Shown here in pieces: positions 9,111 to 19,308 of a stretch of 64,000 nucleotides of DNA. The notes under the pieces are model-generated. The model did no database searches. It saw nothing but the letters and a program-made list of their open reading frames with translations, and was not told the DNA's origin. Within the stretch, counting starts at the first letter, position 1. Each line of letters opens with the position of its first letter. Source of the stretch: Paraburkholderia sp. BCC1886 (GTDB lineage Bacteria > Pseudomonadota > Gammaproteobacteria > Burkholderiales > Burkholderiaceae); the NCBI RefSeq assembly GCF_900996245.1, contig NZ_CAAJGK010000040.1, positions 110,239 through 174,238 on the forward strand, read 5' to 3'. The translations under genes and the position numbers were made by a program.

Positions 9111-12100
9111 ATGAAACGCATGTTGTTTAATGCGACGCAGCAGGAAGAACTGCGCGTCGCCATCGTCGATGGGCAAAAACTCATCGATATCGACATCGAA
9201 ACCGCCGGTCGCGAACAGCGCAAAGGCAATATTTACAAAGGCATCATCACGCGCATCGAGCCGTCGCTCGAAGCGTGTTTCGTCAATTACGGCGAAGACC
9301 GCCACGGCTTCCTTCCATTCAAGGAAGTCGCCCGCCAGTACTTCCGCGACGGCGTCGACATGCGCTCCGCGCGCATCCAGGACGCCCTGCGCGAAGGTCA
9401 GGAACTGATCGTCCAGGTCGAAAAAGAAGAGCGCGGCAACAAGGGCGCGGCCCTGACCACGTTCATCTCGCTGGCCGGCCGCTATCTGGTGCTGATGCCG
9501 AACAACCCGCGCGGCGGCGGCGTGTCGCGCCGGATCGAAGGCGACGACCGTCAGGAACTGCGCGAAACCATGGCGCAACTGCAATTGCCGGAAGGCATGA
9601 GCATCATCGCGCGCACGGCCGGCATTGGCCGTTCCGCCGAAGAGCTGCAGTGGGACCTGAACTATCTGATGCAACTGTGGCGCGCCATCGAGGCTGCGTC
9701 GCAAAGCGGTTCGAGTGGTCAGCCGATGCTGATCTATCTGGAATCGAGCCTCGTCATTCGCGCAATCCGCGATTATTTCCAGCCGGATATCGGCGAAATT
9801 CTGATCGACACCAACGAAATCCATGACCAGGCGCGCGCCTTCATGGATATCGTGATGCCGGACAATGTCAGCAAGGTGAAGCGGTATCACGACGACGTGC
9901 CGCTGTTCTCGCGCTTCCAGATCGAGCATCAGATCGAAACCGCGTACTCGCGCACCGTGCCGCTGCCTTCGGGCGGCGCCATCGTGATCGACCACACGGA
10001 AGCGCTGGTCGCGATCGACGTGAACTCGGCGCGTGCCACCAAGGGCGCGGACATCGAGGAAACGGCGGCCCGCACCAACCTCGAAGCCGCCGACGAAGTC
10101 GCCCGCCAGTTGCGCCTGCGCGACCTGGGCGGCCTGATCGTGATCGACTTCATCGACATGGAATCGGCCAAGAGCCAGCGCGAAGTCGAGCAGCGCCTGA
10201 AAGACGCGCTCAAGCACGACCGCGCGCGCGTCCAGATGGGCAAGATTTCGCGCTTCGGCCTGATGGAACTGTCGCGTCAGCGTCTGCGTCCGGCCCTGTC
10301 GGAAGGCAGCCACGTGACCTGCCCGCGCTGTAACGGCACGGGCCATATTCGCGATACCGAATCGTCCGCGCTGCAAGTGCTGCGGATCATTCAGGAAGAA
10401 GCGATGAAGGAAAACACCGCGGCCATCCATTGCCAGGTGCCGGTCGAAGTGACCGCCTTCCTGTTGAACGAAAAGCGCGCCGAAATCAACAAGATCGAGT
10501 CGCGTTTCAAGGTCAATGTCGTTCTGATCCCGAACAAGCACCTCGACACGCCGCATTACAAGCTCGAACGTCTGCGTCACGACGACGCGCGTCTCGACGA
10601 CCCGCGTGCTTCGTGGAAGATGGCCGAAGAAGCCGCTCGCGAACTGGAATCCGAAACCGGCTACAGCAAGCGCACCGAAGAAGTGAAGCCGAAGCAGGAA
10701 GCCGCGGTCAAGGGCATCACGCCCGAGAAGCCAGCGCCGAGCGCGCCGGTTCGTCCGGTCGCAACGCCCGCTCCGACCCCGGTCACGCCGGCGGCCGGCG
10801 GCTTTATCGGCTGGTTGAAGAATCTGTTCGGCGTGCAGCCGGCTGCACCGGCTCCGGTCGCACCGGCTCCCGCCGACAAGCAGGCCCGTCCGCAACGCGG
10901 CGAGCGCACGGAGCGCGGTGAGCGCACCGGCGAACGCACTGGCGAGCGCGGCGGCGACCGTAATCGCAACCGCCGTAACGGTAGCGGCGCAGGTGGCCGC
11001 GATGCAGCAGGACGCGGCGAAGGCGCGAACGGCGGCCGTCAGGGTCAAGGCCAAGGTCAGGGTCAAGCCCAGCAGCCGTCGCAGCGTCGCGAGGAACGCG
11101 AACCGCGTGAGGGTCGTGAACCGCGCGAAGCCCGTGAGGGTCGCGAAGGTCGCGAGGCACGCGAACCGCGCGAACCGCGTGAGGGACGTGAAGCACGCGA
11201 GCCGCGTGGCAATCGGGAACCGCGTGAACCGCGCGAGGCCCGTGAAGTCCGCGAACCGCGTGAAGGCCGTGAGCCGCGAGAAGCACGCGAAAATCGTGGC
11301 AACGAGCGCACGGATGCGGTCGATGGCGCTGCGCGTGGCGATCGTCAGGAACGCGGCGAACGCCGTGAGCGTGGCGAACGTACCGACCGTGGCGAGCGCG
11401 GCGGCGAGCGCGGCGGCGAGCGCCGCAAGCCGCAAGCCGAAGCAACCGATGCCCTGCTGCAAGCCGACGCGCAAACCGCCGAAGAACTGGCGATCAACCA
11501 GCCCACGCTGGATGAAAACGGCGTGCCGCTCGATCAGGAAGCCGTGGCGCGCGAAGGCGAAGAGCGCCGCCGTCGTCGTCGCGGTCGTCGTGGCGGCCGT
11601 CGTGAGCGTGAAGAGGACGTTAACGGCAACCTGGCAGCGGATGTCGCGGAAGGCGAAGGTAATAACGACGGTAGCAACGACAGCAGCAACGCGGCAGACG
11701 AAGCGCCGGTGCGTACGCATCAGCCGGTCGAGCCGGCCGTCGCCGTCGCCGAAGAGCAGCATGTGAAGCCGGTGGAAGTGGTCGTTGCAGCGGTCGCGAC
11801 GCCCACGGCAGTCGTCACCGAACTGCACGCTGCCACTGAAACGCCGGCCCTGGCTGTCGAAAAGGCGGCGAAATCGGAAGCGCTGGAACCGGTGGTCGAA
11901 GTCGAGCAGCCAGCAAGCGTGGCCGAACCGGTCGTGCAAGCCGCCGCTCAACCGGTGGAAGCCGCGCAAGCCGCACCGTCCGCCAGCGAAACGGTTTCGC
12001 TGGTCGAACCGGCTGCCGAAACTGCACCGGCAACTCAGGCTCAGGCTCCGGCTCCGGCCGAGCCGTTCCATGCACCGGTCGTCGAAGCTGAGGCTGCTCC

Positions 12101-12497
12101 GGCGCCGGTCGAAACAGCAGCGCCCGCCATCGTGGCAGAAGCGCCCGCTGTCGAGACGGCACCGCAGGCTGACATCGTCGAACCGCAACCGGTCGTGACG
12201 TCCGTCGCGCCTACGGTGGCCCCCGTGGCCGCGCCGGAAGCTGCACCCGCAGCCGTGCAACCGGCGCCCGTCGTCGCAGCACCGCAGGCGACGCGTACGC
12301 CCGCCGTGTCGGCGGAAACCCTGAAACCGGTGCTGGAACAAGCCGGTCTCGTCTGGGTGAACACCGACGCCGACAAGTTGCGCGCCGCTCAGGAAAGCGC
12401 TGCGCAAGCCGCCAAACCGGCCCGTGTCGTGCGCGAGCGCAAGCCCTTGCCGCCGCAGGACAGCGCACCGATGCAGCAGGTCGAAACCGGCAAATAA
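9111..12497 (+). CDS. rne: Ribonuclease E
   Basis: Endonuclease that starts mRNA decay and processes rRNA and tRNA. 1128 aa. The catalytic half is collinear with E. coli: metal-binding Asp303 (VAIDVNS) and Asp346 (VIDFID), and the zinc-link CPRCNGTG with Cys404 and Cys407. At 563-574 lies [12 protein letters not shown], an amphipathic helix where E. coli RNase E has its membrane-targeting segment. Residues ~597-735 are an Arg-rich [13 protein letters not shown] repeat tract. After ~800 the tail is Ala/Pro/Val/Glu-rich and probably disordered. GGAG precedes the ATG by seven bases. Confidence 0.97.
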   Translation: MKRMLFNATQQEELRVAIVDGQKLIDIDIETAGREQRKGNIYKGIITRIEPSLEACFVNYGEDRHGFLPFKEVARQYFRDGVDMRSARIQDALREGQELIVQVEKEERGNKGAALTTFISLAGRYLVLMPNNPRGGGVSRRIEGDDRQELRETMAQLQLPEGMSIIARTAGIGRSAEELQWDLNYLMQLWRAIEAASQSGSSGQPMLIYLESSLVIRAIRDYFQPDIGEILIDTNEIHDQARAFMDIVMPDNVSKVKRYHDDVPLFSRFQIEHQIETAYSRTVPLPSGGAIVIDHTEALVAIDVNSARATKGADIEETAARTNLEAADEVARQLRLRDLGGLIVIDFIDMESAKSQREVEQRLKDALKHDRARVQMGKISRFGLMELSRQRLRPALSEGSHVTCPRCNGTGHIRDTESSALQVLRIIQEEAMKENTAAIHCQVPVEVTAFLLNEKRAEINKIESRFKVNVVLIPNKHLDTPHYKLERLRHDDARLDDPRASWKMAEEAARELESETGYSKRTEEVKPKQEAAVKGITPEKPAPSAPVRPVATPAPTPVTPAAGGFIGWLKNLFGVQPAAPAPVAPAPADKQARPQRGERTERGERTGERTGERGGDRNRNRRNGSGAGGRDAAGRGEGANGGRQGQGQGQGQAQQPSQRREEREPREGREPREAREGREGREAREPREPREGREAREPRGNREPREPREAREVREPREGREPREARENRGNERTDAVDGAARGDRQERGERRERGERTDRGERGGERGGERRKPQAEATDALLQADAQTAEELAINQPTLDENGVPLDQEAVAREGEERRRRRRGRRGGRREREEDVNGNLAADVAEGEGNNDGSNDSSNAADEAPVRTHQPVEPAVAVAEEQHVKPVEVVVAAVATPTAVVTELHAATETPALAVEKAAKSEALEPVVEVEQPASVAEPVVQAAAQPVEAAQAAPSASETVSLVEPAAETAPATQAQAPAPAEPFHAPVVEAEAAPAPVETAAPAIVAEAPAVETAPQADIVEPQPVVTSVAPTVAPVAAPEAAPAAVQPAPVVAAPQATRTPAVSAETLKPVLEQAGLVWVNTDADKLRAAQESAAQAAKPARVVRERKPLPPQDSAPMQQVETGK
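11083..11310 (+). repeat. Arg/Glu-rich coding repeat in RNase E
   Basis: Degenerate repeats of EPREGRE/EPREARE-like units within rne, written as variants of GAACCGCGTGAGGGTCGT. This is a low-complexity, positively charged tract in the degradosome-scaffold half, likely an RNA-binding region. The repeat length is expected to vary between strains by slippage. Confidence 0.85.
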
Positions 12498-12558
12498 GCC
12501 AGAAAACGAGCTGAGAAACAGCCGGGCAACCTGGCGAAACAGGCCGCCCGGTCATCTG

Positions 12559-12590
12559 AAAAAAGCCCGCCCTAACCGGCGGGCTTTTTT
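12559..12590 (+). terminator. rne terminator
   Basis: Stem GCCCGCC/GGCGGGC with a six-base loop, preceded by six A and followed by six T, 60 bp after the rne stop. Beyond it (12598-12640) lies a CTGCTTCTTGC-rich low-complexity stretch without gene character. Confidence 0.9.
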
Positions 12591-12762
12591 CTTGCGCGCT
12601 TTTTGCCTGCTTTTTGCTGCTTCTTGCCTGCTTCTTGCGTGTCGAGTCAGCAACCGCACGAGCGCGCTATGCCGAAGCTAGCCGGCCGCCTATCAGTCCG
12701 GCAACGCATTTCCGATAGAATGAACCGTGGTTTTTCCCCGCCGTCCCTCAACCAAGCCTTTC

Positions 12763-13872
12763 ATGTCCCGACGCGTCATTCCCGTTACCGATTTCAGCGC
12801 GATACCGGTCATCTCCGGCCCCGCGCAGATGCCCAGCGGCGTGCTGCACGACACGCTGGCGCGTCCGCTGCGCGACTTGCGCATCTCGGTGACGGATCGT
12901 TGCAACTTCCGCTGCGTCTACTGCATGCCGCGCGCCGTGTTCGACAAGGACTACGCGTTCCTGCCGCACAGCGCGTTGCTGAGCTTCGAGGAAATCGAAA
13001 GGCTGGCGCGACTCTTCGTCGCGCATGGCGTGGAAAAAATCCGGCTGACCGGCGGCGAGCCGTTGCTGCGCAAGAATCTGGAAGTCCTGATCGAGCGCCT
13101 CGCGCGCCTCACGACCCCGGCGGGCCAGCCGCTCGACCTCACCCTCACCACCAACGGTTCGCTGCTCGCACGCAAGGCCCGCAGCCTCAAGGACGCCGGC
13201 CTCACCCGCGTCACCGTCAGCCTCGACGCACTGAACGAACCGCTGTTTCGCCGCATGAACGACGCGGATTTCGCCGTTGCCGACGTGCTCGACGGCATTG
13301 CCGCGGCACAAGCGGCCGGACTGGCGCCGGTCAAAGTCAACATGGTGGTCAAACACGGCACGAACGACGGCGAAATCCTGCCGATGGCGCGCCACTTCAA
13401 AGGCTCGGGCGCGGTGCTGCGCTTCATCGAATACATGGATGTCGGCACGTCGAACGGCTGGAACATGGCCGAAGTGCTGCCGTCGGCCGACGTCGTCACG
13501 CGGATTGCCGAGCAGTTTCCGCTGGTGCCGCTCGACCCGCACAGTGCGGCCGAAACCGCGCAGCGCTGGGGTTACGTGGATGGCAGCGGTGAAATAGGCG
13601 TGATATCCAGCGTCACGCGCGCGTTTTGCGCGAGTTGTACGCGGGCGCGTCTGTCGACCGAAGGCAAGCTGTATCTTTGCCTGTTTGCGTCCGGGGGCCA
13701 TGACCTGCGCGCGCTCGTGCGTGGCGGCGCGAGCGACGCCGAACTCGGCACCGCCGTCGCCGAAATCTGGCAAGGGCGCAGCGACCGCTATTCGCAGTTG
13801 CGTGGCAGCGCCACTGCCGAATCGCGCACGCTGGACGGCCGGCGTGTGGAAATGTCCTACATCGGCGGCTGA
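12763..13872 (+). CDS. moaA: GTP 3',8-cyclase MoaA
   Basis: Radical-SAM enzyme for the first step of molybdopterin synthesis (GTP to 3',8-cyclo-GTP, acting with MoaC). 369 aa. The N-terminal SAM cluster motif is [10 protein letters not shown]; the second cluster's cysteines are in [21 protein letters not shown]; the chain ends in Gly-Gly, which is functionally important in MoaA. A GTG at 12727 is in frame and would add 12 residues; ATG at 12763 is preferred. First gene of moaA-mobA-moeA. Confidence 0.95.
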   Translation: MSRRVIPVTDFSAIPVISGPAQMPSGVLHDTLARPLRDLRISVTDRCNFRCVYCMPRAVFDKDYAFLPHSALLSFEEIERLARLFVAHGVEKIRLTGGEPLLRKNLEVLIERLARLTTPAGQPLDLTLTTNGSLLARKARSLKDAGLTRVTVSLDALNEPLFRRMNDADFAVADVLDGIAAAQAAGLAPVKVNMVVKHGTNDGEILPMARHFKGSGAVLRFIEYMDVGTSNGWNMAEVLPSADVVTRIAEQFPLVPLDPHSAAETAQRWGYVDGSGEIGVISSVTRAFCASCTRARLSTEGKLYLCLFASGGHDLRALVRGGASDAELGTAVAEIWQGRSDRYSQLRGSATAESRTLDGRRVEMSYIGG

Positions 13873-13898
13873 GCGGCCGTCCTCATCGCTGCCGCGTC

Positions 13899-14546
13899 AT
13901 GAACCTCGTTTTGAACCTCGTTTCTCCTGCCCGCGAACACATCACCGGCCTGTTACTTGCGGGCGGGCGCGGCACGCGGATGGGCGGCGTCGACAAAGGT
14001 CTGCAAACCCTGCACGGCGAGCCGCTTGCCGGCCACGTGCTCAAGCGTCTTGCGCCGCAAGTCGGCGCCCTGCTGATCAGCGCGAATCGCCATGCCGACA
14101 TTTACGCCGAACTCGGCGCCCCGTTCGGCGCGAACGTGGTGGCCGACACGCTGCCCGACTACCCCGGTCCACTGGCCGGCTTGCTGACCGGCCTGCGCGC
14201 CGCCGCCACCCCATATCTGCTAAGCGCCCCCTGTGACACACCGGGCCTGCCCGCCGACCTTGCGAGCCGCCTCGCCGAAGCGCTGCAGGCAAGCAACGCG
14301 GACATCGCCACGGCGGTCACCGTCGATGCACACGGCCAACGTTCCCTGCACCCTGTCTTCGCGCTCGTGCGCATTGGTCTCGCCGACGACCTGTCGGCCT
14401 TTCTGGACGCGGGTGAGCGCAGAGTTCGCGCGTGGTACGCGCGCCACACGACCGTGGAAGTCGTCTTTACCGACGAGCGCGCGTTTTACAATGCCAACTC
14501 GCTACAAGAACTCGCCGACCTCGAGCATGACCGAGGCCCCGGTTGA
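13899..14546 (+). CDS. mobA: Molybdenum cofactor guanylyltransferase
   Basis: Attaches GMP to molybdopterin to form the MGD cofactor of bacterial molybdoenzymes. 215 aa; the nucleotide-binding motif LLLAGGRGTRMGGVDKGLQ lies at ~15-33 and the NxxPDYPGPLAGLL region follows. It starts 26 bp after moaA and ends 60 bp before moeA, all on one strand, so the three form one cofactor-synthesis operon. Confidence 0.94.
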   Translation: MNLVLNLVSPAREHITGLLLAGGRGTRMGGVDKGLQTLHGEPLAGHVLKRLAPQVGALLISANRHADIYAELGAPFGANVVADTLPDYPGPLAGLLTGLRAAATPYLLSAPCDTPGLPADLASRLAEALQASNADIATAVTVDAHGQRSLHPVFALVRIGLADDLSAFLDAGERRVRAWYARHTTVEVVFTDERAFYNANSLQELADLEHDRGPG

Positions 14547-14606
14547 AATCCGCTCCGGCCGCACGGCAACTGCCGCTCCCGCCGCCGGCCGCGACGTCCA
14601 GCCCTC

Positions 14607-15908
14607 ATGACCACGCTCAACGAATTTTCCCGCTGCGTCGCACAGTACGATCCTCACGCGCTGCCTGTCCCGGCCGCCCAGGCGATCGTCCGTCAATGGG
14701 CGACGCCGGTCACGGCCGTCGAGCGGGTGCCATTGCGCGACGCGCTCGATCGCGTGCTGGCAACGGACATCGTCTCGCCCATCGACGTCCCCTCGCACGA
14801 CAACTCCGCCATGGACGGCTACGCGTTCAGCAGCGCGGCGCTCGCCGCAGCCGCCGGCACACTGGAATTGCGCATCGCCGGCCGGGCGCTCGCCGGGCAT
14901 CCGTTCGCCGGCCACGTCGATGCCACGCAATGCGTGCGCGTGATGACCGGCGCCTCGATGCCGCATGAATGCGATACGGTCGTCCCTCAGGAACGGGTCG
15001 AACAAGGCGGCGACACGCTTTCCATCCGCTTCGCGGCGGACGCCGTAGAGCCCGGCGCGAACCGGCGCCGCGCCGGCGAAGACCTCGCGCGCGGCCAGGC
15101 CGCGTTGCGCGCCGGCCGGATCATGCGGGCATCCGACCTGGGCTTGCTGGCCTCCCTCGGTATTGGCGAAATCAATGTGCGGCGGCGTCTGCGCGTCGCA
15201 TTCTTCTCGACCGGCGACGAACTGCGCTCGCTCGGCGATGCGCTCGATCCAGGCTGTGTGTACGACAGCAACCGCTACACGCTGTTCGCGATGCTGCGGC
15301 GCCTGAACATCGATACGCTCGACCTCGGTGTGGTGCGCGACGAACCGGCCGCGCTCGAAGCCGCCTTGCGAGGCGCTGCGGCCAGCGCCGACGTGGTGTT
15401 GACTTCCGGCGGCGTGTCGGTCGGCGAAGCAGACCTGACCCGCCAGTTGCTGCAGACCTTCGGCGACGTCGCGTTCTGGAGTCTGGCCATGCGTCCCGGC
15501 CGGCCGCTCGCGTTCGGCCGTATCTGGTCCGGCGAACGGCCGGGTCTCGGGCTGCCCGCGCTATTCTTCGGCTTGCCTGGCAATCCCGTGGCGGTGATGG
15601 TGACGTTCTACCAGATCGTGCGCGAGGCGCTGCTCCTCATGTCCGGCGCCGACGTGCCGCCGCCGCCGTTGCTGCATGCCGTCAGCCGTCAGGTCATCCG
15701 CAAGCGCGTTGGCCGCACGGAATTCCAGCGCGGCGTCGCCCAGCAGGATGCACGCGGACAATGGCACGTCACGCCGACCGGATCGCAGAGTTCCGGTGTG
15801 CTCAGTTCGATGAGCGAAGCCAATTGCTTTATCGTGCTCGGGCACGACGAAGGCGAGATTGCCGAAGGAGACTGCGTGTCGGTCATGCTGTTCAACGGTC
15901 TCATCTGA
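14607..15908 (+). CDS. moeA: Molybdopterin molybdenumtransferase
   Basis: Inserts molybdate into adenylylated molybdopterin. 433 aa, with PIDVPSHDNSAMDGYAF near the start, the MoCF-binding-like domain with STGDELRSLG and TSGGVSVGE in the middle, and FFGLPGNPVAVMVTF, then a beta-rich C-terminal domain. Third gene of the moaA-mobA-moeA set; the adenylylating partner is probably the Mog-like protein encoded at 48060. Confidence 0.95.
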   Translation: MTTLNEFSRCVAQYDPHALPVPAAQAIVRQWATPVTAVERVPLRDALDRVLATDIVSPIDVPSHDNSAMDGYAFSSAALAAAAGTLELRIAGRALAGHPFAGHVDATQCVRVMTGASMPHECDTVVPQERVEQGGDTLSIRFAADAVEPGANRRRAGEDLARGQAALRAGRIMRASDLGLLASLGIGEINVRRRLRVAFFSTGDELRSLGDALDPGCVYDSNRYTLFAMLRRLNIDTLDLGVVRDEPAALEAALRGAAASADVVLTSGGVSVGEADLTRQLLQTFGDVAFWSLAMRPGRPLAFGRIWSGERPGLGLPALFFGLPGNPVAVMVTFYQIVREALLLMSGADVPPPPLLHAVSRQVIRKRVGRTEFQRGVAQQDARGQWHVTPTGSQSSGVLSSMSEANCFIVLGHDEGEIAEGDCVSVMLFNGLI

Positions 15909-16000
15909 TCTGAGGGAGCCGGCCTGCAGCCCGCCGCTCCGGGTCGACACCTTGCGAGTTGCTGTACCCATTACCACTACGACACACGGGTTTGACTTAC

Positions 16001-16276
16001 ATGAAAAAACAGATTTCGTTCATTGCACCCGGACAGACAGCCAAAGCACTGATCCTCGTGTACCTGACGTTTTCGGTGCCGATCGTGCTGCTGGGCGTAC
16101 TGGTCGCGTTCATCCGCTACGGCTCGGTCGAACTCAGCACGGTGTTCAGCGCGTTGCTGCTGAACGCGATTCTCGGTTTCATCCTGCTGTGGATTGCCTG
16201 CCACGCTTATAACTGGGTCGCGTCGCGCTTCGGCGGCATCGAGATTCAATTGACCGACGCGCCGGAAGAAGCCTGA
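16001..16276 (+). CDS. Small two-helix membrane protein
   Basis: 91 aa, not recognised. MKKQISFIAPGQTAKAL leads into two predicted transmembrane segments (about 18-38 and 45-66) separated by a short RYGSVELS turn, with an acidic tail EIQLTDAPEEA. An upstream in-frame start would add 14 residues without support. Its stop and the following acetyltransferase start overlap by one base, so the two are cotranscribed. It resembles DUF3566-type or similar small Burkholderia membrane proteins only in layout. Confidence 0.75.
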   Translation: MKKQISFIAPGQTAKALILVYLTFSVPIVLLGVLVAFIRYGSVELSTVFSALLLNAILGFILLWIACHAYNWVASRFGGIEIQLTDAPEEA

Positions 16277-16785
16277 TGAGCGAGACCACAGCGACCATTC
16301 GGGCAGCCACGCCGGCGGACGCCGGCGCCATCTTCGCGCTCATGTACGAACTGGCGGAATTCGAGAAACTAACGCATCTGTTCGTCGCCACCGAAGACGG
16401 TCTGAAGGACGCGCTATTTGGCGCGCGCCCTTCTATCGAAGCCCTGGTGGCCGAAGACAACACGCGCGTGGTCGGCTATGCGCTGTTCTTCCACAACTAT
16501 TCGAGCTTCCTCGGCAAGCGCGGCCTGTATCTGGAAGACGTCTACGTGCAACCAGGCCAGCGCGGCGGCGGACTCGGCCGGGCGTTGCTGCGCCATCTCG
16601 CGGCCCTCGCGGTGGAGCGTCAGTGCGGACGCTTCGAGTGGACCGTGCTGGACTGGAACCAGCCGGCCATCGACTTCTACGAGAAACTCGGCGCGACCGT
16701 GTTGCCGGACTGGCGCGTAGTACGGCTGACGGGCCCGGCACTCGAAGAACTGGCGGCCGGCGTTCAGACCGCCGTCGGCCGATAA
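16276..16785 (+). CDS. GNAT-family N-acetyltransferase
   Basis: 169 aa single-domain GNAT enzyme. The acetyl-CoA binding motif is VYVQPGQRGGGLGRALLRHLAALA, with the C-terminal FEWTVLDWNQPAIDFYEKLGAT typical of the SSAT/diamine acetyltransferase-like branch. Substrate is probably an amine but cannot be read from sequence. Coupled to the small membrane gene before it. Confidence 0.88.
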   Translation: MSETTATIRAATPADAGAIFALMYELAEFEKLTHLFVATEDGLKDALFGARPSIEALVAEDNTRVVGYALFFHNYSSFLGKRGLYLEDVYVQPGQRGGGLGRALLRHLAALAVERQCGRFEWTVLDWNQPAIDFYEKLGATVLPDWRVVRLTGPALEELAAGVQTAVGR

Positions 16786-16805
16786 AAACCCGCAGCGGCG
16801 GCGCG

Positions 16806-18266
16806 TTAAGACTCGTCCGGATCGACGGATAGCCCGTCGCCGGATAGCCCGTCGCCCAGCAACCCGCTAGCCGCGTCGCCCGGCAACGCTTCGACGTCGC
16901 GCAGCTTTCGGTTCATCACACGGGTGCGCGTTTCCGCCGCTTCGATCGACCGCGTGACGGTTTCCAGCTGGGCTTTGGTCCGCGCCAGCACATCGCCGAA
17001 TTTGCCGAACTCCGTCTTCACCGCGCCGAGCACCTGCCACACTTCGCTCGACCGTCTTTCGATGGCGAGCGTACGGAACCCCATCTGCAAACTGTTGAGC
17101 AACGCGGTCAACGTGGTCGGCCCGGCAATGGTCACGCGGTAGTCGCGCTGCAGCATATCGGTCAGGCCCGGCCGACGCAGCACCTCGGCGTACAGGCCTT
17201 CGGTCGGCAGGAACAGCAGCGCGAAGTCGGTAGTGTGCGGCGGCGCCACGTACTTCTCGGCGATGCTGCGCGCCTCCGCGCGAATTCGCGCTTCCAGCGC
17301 ACGCGATGCCTCCTCGACCGCCACCGGATCGGCTCGCTCCTGGGCCTCGATCAGACGCTCGTAATCCTCACGCGGAAACTTGGCGTCGATCGGCAACCAC
17401 ACCGGCGTCCCGGCGCTGCCCGGCTCCGCGCGCCCGGGCAGTTTGATCGCGAACTCGACCCGCTCGCCGCTCTTCGGCACGGTCGCTACGTTCTTCGCGT
17501 ACTGGTCGGCCGTCAGCAATTGCTCCAGCAACGCTTCGAGCTGAACCTCGCCCCACGTGCCGCGCGTCTTGACGTTGGTCAGCACTTTCTTCAAATCGCC
17601 GACGCCCGCCGCCAGCGTCTGCATTTCGCCCAGACCGCGATGGACCTGCTCCAGCCGGTCGGACACCAGCTTGAACGATTCACCGAGCCGCTGCTCGAGC
17701 GTAGCGTGCAGCTTTTCGTCGACCGTGCGGCGCATTTCTTCGAGACGCATCGAGTTGTTCGCCTCGATATCTTTCAGACGCTGCTCGATGGTCGCGCGCA
17801 CCTCGGCGAAGCGGCGGTCGTTAGCCTCGGTGAGATGGCCCAGTTGCAGGCTGAGCGTGTCGCCGAACTGCTTGAGCGTGCGGCCCTGTTCGTCGCGCGC
17901 CTGTTGCGCCTGCTGCTGCAGGCTGTGCCGCACCGAGTCGAGTTGCTGCGCAAAGCCGTCGATCTTGCCGCCCTGCACCGTCGCCATGCTGCCGAATTGC
18001 GCCGCCAGCGTCTGCTGGAAGTGCGCAAAGCCGCTGCTCTGCTCGACCCGCGACACGCGCGCCGTTTCGCCGATGTCGTTGCGCAACTGCCGTTCGAGCC
18101 GCTCGTACGCGTGCGACTGCGCGTCGCTCGCGGCGTCCATGCGCTCGCCGAGCAGGTCGAACTGCGCGCCTTGGTCGGCGCGACCGTGGCTGCGCATGAG
18201 CAAGGCCAGAGCGATGACCAGCGCGACCGCGAGCACCGCCACGGCCGCGACCAGAATCAGCGTCAT
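16806..18266 (-). CDS. rmuC: DNA recombination protein RmuC
   Basis: 486 aa. RmuC limits recombination between inverted repeats; it has a restriction-endonuclease-like core. An N-terminal transmembrane helix (VAAVAVLAVALVIALALL) is followed by a long coiled-coil region (~30-210) and the conserved core (TRGTWGEVQLEALLEQLL, then LPIDAKFPREDYERL). Short DGLSGDGLSVD repeats end the protein. Overlaps the start of its downstream-coordinate neighbour by four bases, so both are cotranscribed. Confidence 0.93.
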   Translation of the reverse strand: MTLILVAAVAVLAVALVIALALLMRSHGRADQGAQFDLLGERMDAASDAQSHAYERLERQLRNDIGETARVSRVEQSSGFAHFQQTLAAQFGSMATVQGGKIDGFAQQLDSVRHSLQQQAQQARDEQGRTLKQFGDTLSLQLGHLTEANDRRFAEVRATIEQRLKDIEANNSMRLEEMRRTVDEKLHATLEQRLGESFKLVSDRLEQVHRGLGEMQTLAAGVGDLKKVLTNVKTRGTWGEVQLEALLEQLLTADQYAKNVATVPKSGERVEFAIKLPGRAEPGSAGTPVWLPIDAKFPREDYERLIEAQERADPVAVEEASRALEARIRAEARSIAEKYVAPPHTTDFALLFLPTEGLYAEVLRRPGLTDMLQRDYRVTIAGPTTLTALLNSLQMGFRTLAIERRSSEVWQVLGAVKTEFGKFGDVLARTKAQLETVTRSIEAAETRTRVMNRKLRDVEALPGDAASGLLGDGLSGDGLSVDPDES

Positions 18267-19252
18267 GAACGCGCCCGGCCGATGACTTCCGGGTTGATCG
18301 GATTCGGCGGCCGGCCGGCGCGCGGACCCTCGCCGAGCGCGGCGATCAGATTGTCGGCGGCGAGATTCGCCATTGCGCGCCGCGTGGCTTCGGTCGCGCT
18401 GGCAATATGCGGCGTCAGCACGACATTGGGCACCGTCAGCAACGCAGGATTCAGGTCCGGCTCGCCTTCGAACACGTCGAGACCGGCCGCGGCGATCTGT
18501 CCGGCGCGCAACGCCTCGACCAGCGCAGCGTCGTCGACGATGCCGCCGCGCGCGATGTTGGTGAGCGTCGCGGTAGGTTTCATCAGCGCGAGTTCGGCCG
18601 CGCCGATCGTGTGATGATTTTCCTTCGTGTACGGCAGCACGAGCACCACGTGATCGGCGCGGCGCAGCAGGTCCTGCTTGGACACGTATTCGGCGTTCAA
18701 TTCCGCTTCGATGTCGGCCGCAACCTGCGAACGGTTGTGATAAACGACGTGCATGTTGAAGCCTTTCGCGCGGCGGGCCAGTGCCTGACCGATCCGCCCC
18801 ATGCCAATCACGCCGAGCGTCGAGCCATAGAGGTCACCGCCGAGAAAACCGTCGAAGCTCCACTTCTGCCACTTGCCCGCGCGCAGCCAGTGTTCCGATT
18901 CGGCGATCCGGCGGGCCGCCGCCATCATCAGCGCCCAGCCGAAGTCGGCGGTCGTCTCGTTCAGCACGTCGGGAGTGTTGGTGCCGAGCACGTTGGCCGC
19001 ATTGAACGCGGCCATGTCGAAATTGTTGTAGCCCACCGCCATGTTCGCGACCGCGCGCAGTCGCGGTGCCGCGGCAAGAGTAGCCGCGCCGACCGGGTCG
19101 CCGGCGGTCAGCGCGCCGTCTTTATCGGCGAGCCGGCGCGTGAGTTCGTCGGCGGACAACACATCGCCCTGATGCCACTCGACGTCGAAATACTGCTGGA
19201 GCCGTTCGATCACATCGGGAAAGATCGGACGGGCGACGAGGATCTTCTGCAT
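18263..19252 (-). CDS. D-2-hydroxyacid dehydrogenase (glyoxylate/hydroxypyruvate reductase type)
   Basis: NAD(P)-dependent reductase of 2-keto acids, GhrB-like. 329 aa. Nucleotide-binding motif LGVIGMGRIGQALARRA; catalytic Arg in NIARGGIVDD, Glu in FEGEPDLNP and His in LTPHIASAT are all present. GGAGAATTGCA before the ATG at 19252 fixes the start; a longer frame to 19309 lacks support. Preceded on the same strand by nhaD, 56 bp away. Confidence 0.92.
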   Translation of the reverse strand: MQKILVARPIFPDVIERLQQYFDVEWHQGDVLSADELTRRLADKDGALTAGDPVGAATLAAAPRLRAVANMAVGYNNFDMAAFNAANVLGTNTPDVLNETTADFGWALMMAAARRIAESEHWLRAGKWQKWSFDGFLGGDLYGSTLGVIGMGRIGQALARRAKGFNMHVVYHNRSQVAADIEAELNAEYVSKQDLLRRADHVVLVLPYTKENHHTIGAAELALMKPTATLTNIARGGIVDDAALVEALRAGQIAAAGLDVFEGEPDLNPALLTVPNVVLTPHIASATEATRRAMANLAADNLIAALGEGPRAGRPPNPINPEVIGRARS

Positions 19253-19308
19253 TGCAATTCTCCGGATGGCGCGCGAGGTTCCTGAGCGTCCCCGGCGGCG
19301 CCTGTGCA

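Noticed and set aside
11083..11310. Repeat tract considered as a CRISPR-like array
   Set aside because: Units are degenerate, have no spacers, and stay in frame as a protein repeat of rne.
9108..12407. 1099-aa open frame antisense to rne
   Set aside because: Produced by the strong third-position GC bias of rne; the sense frame has full RNase E motifs and the antisense product has no family character.
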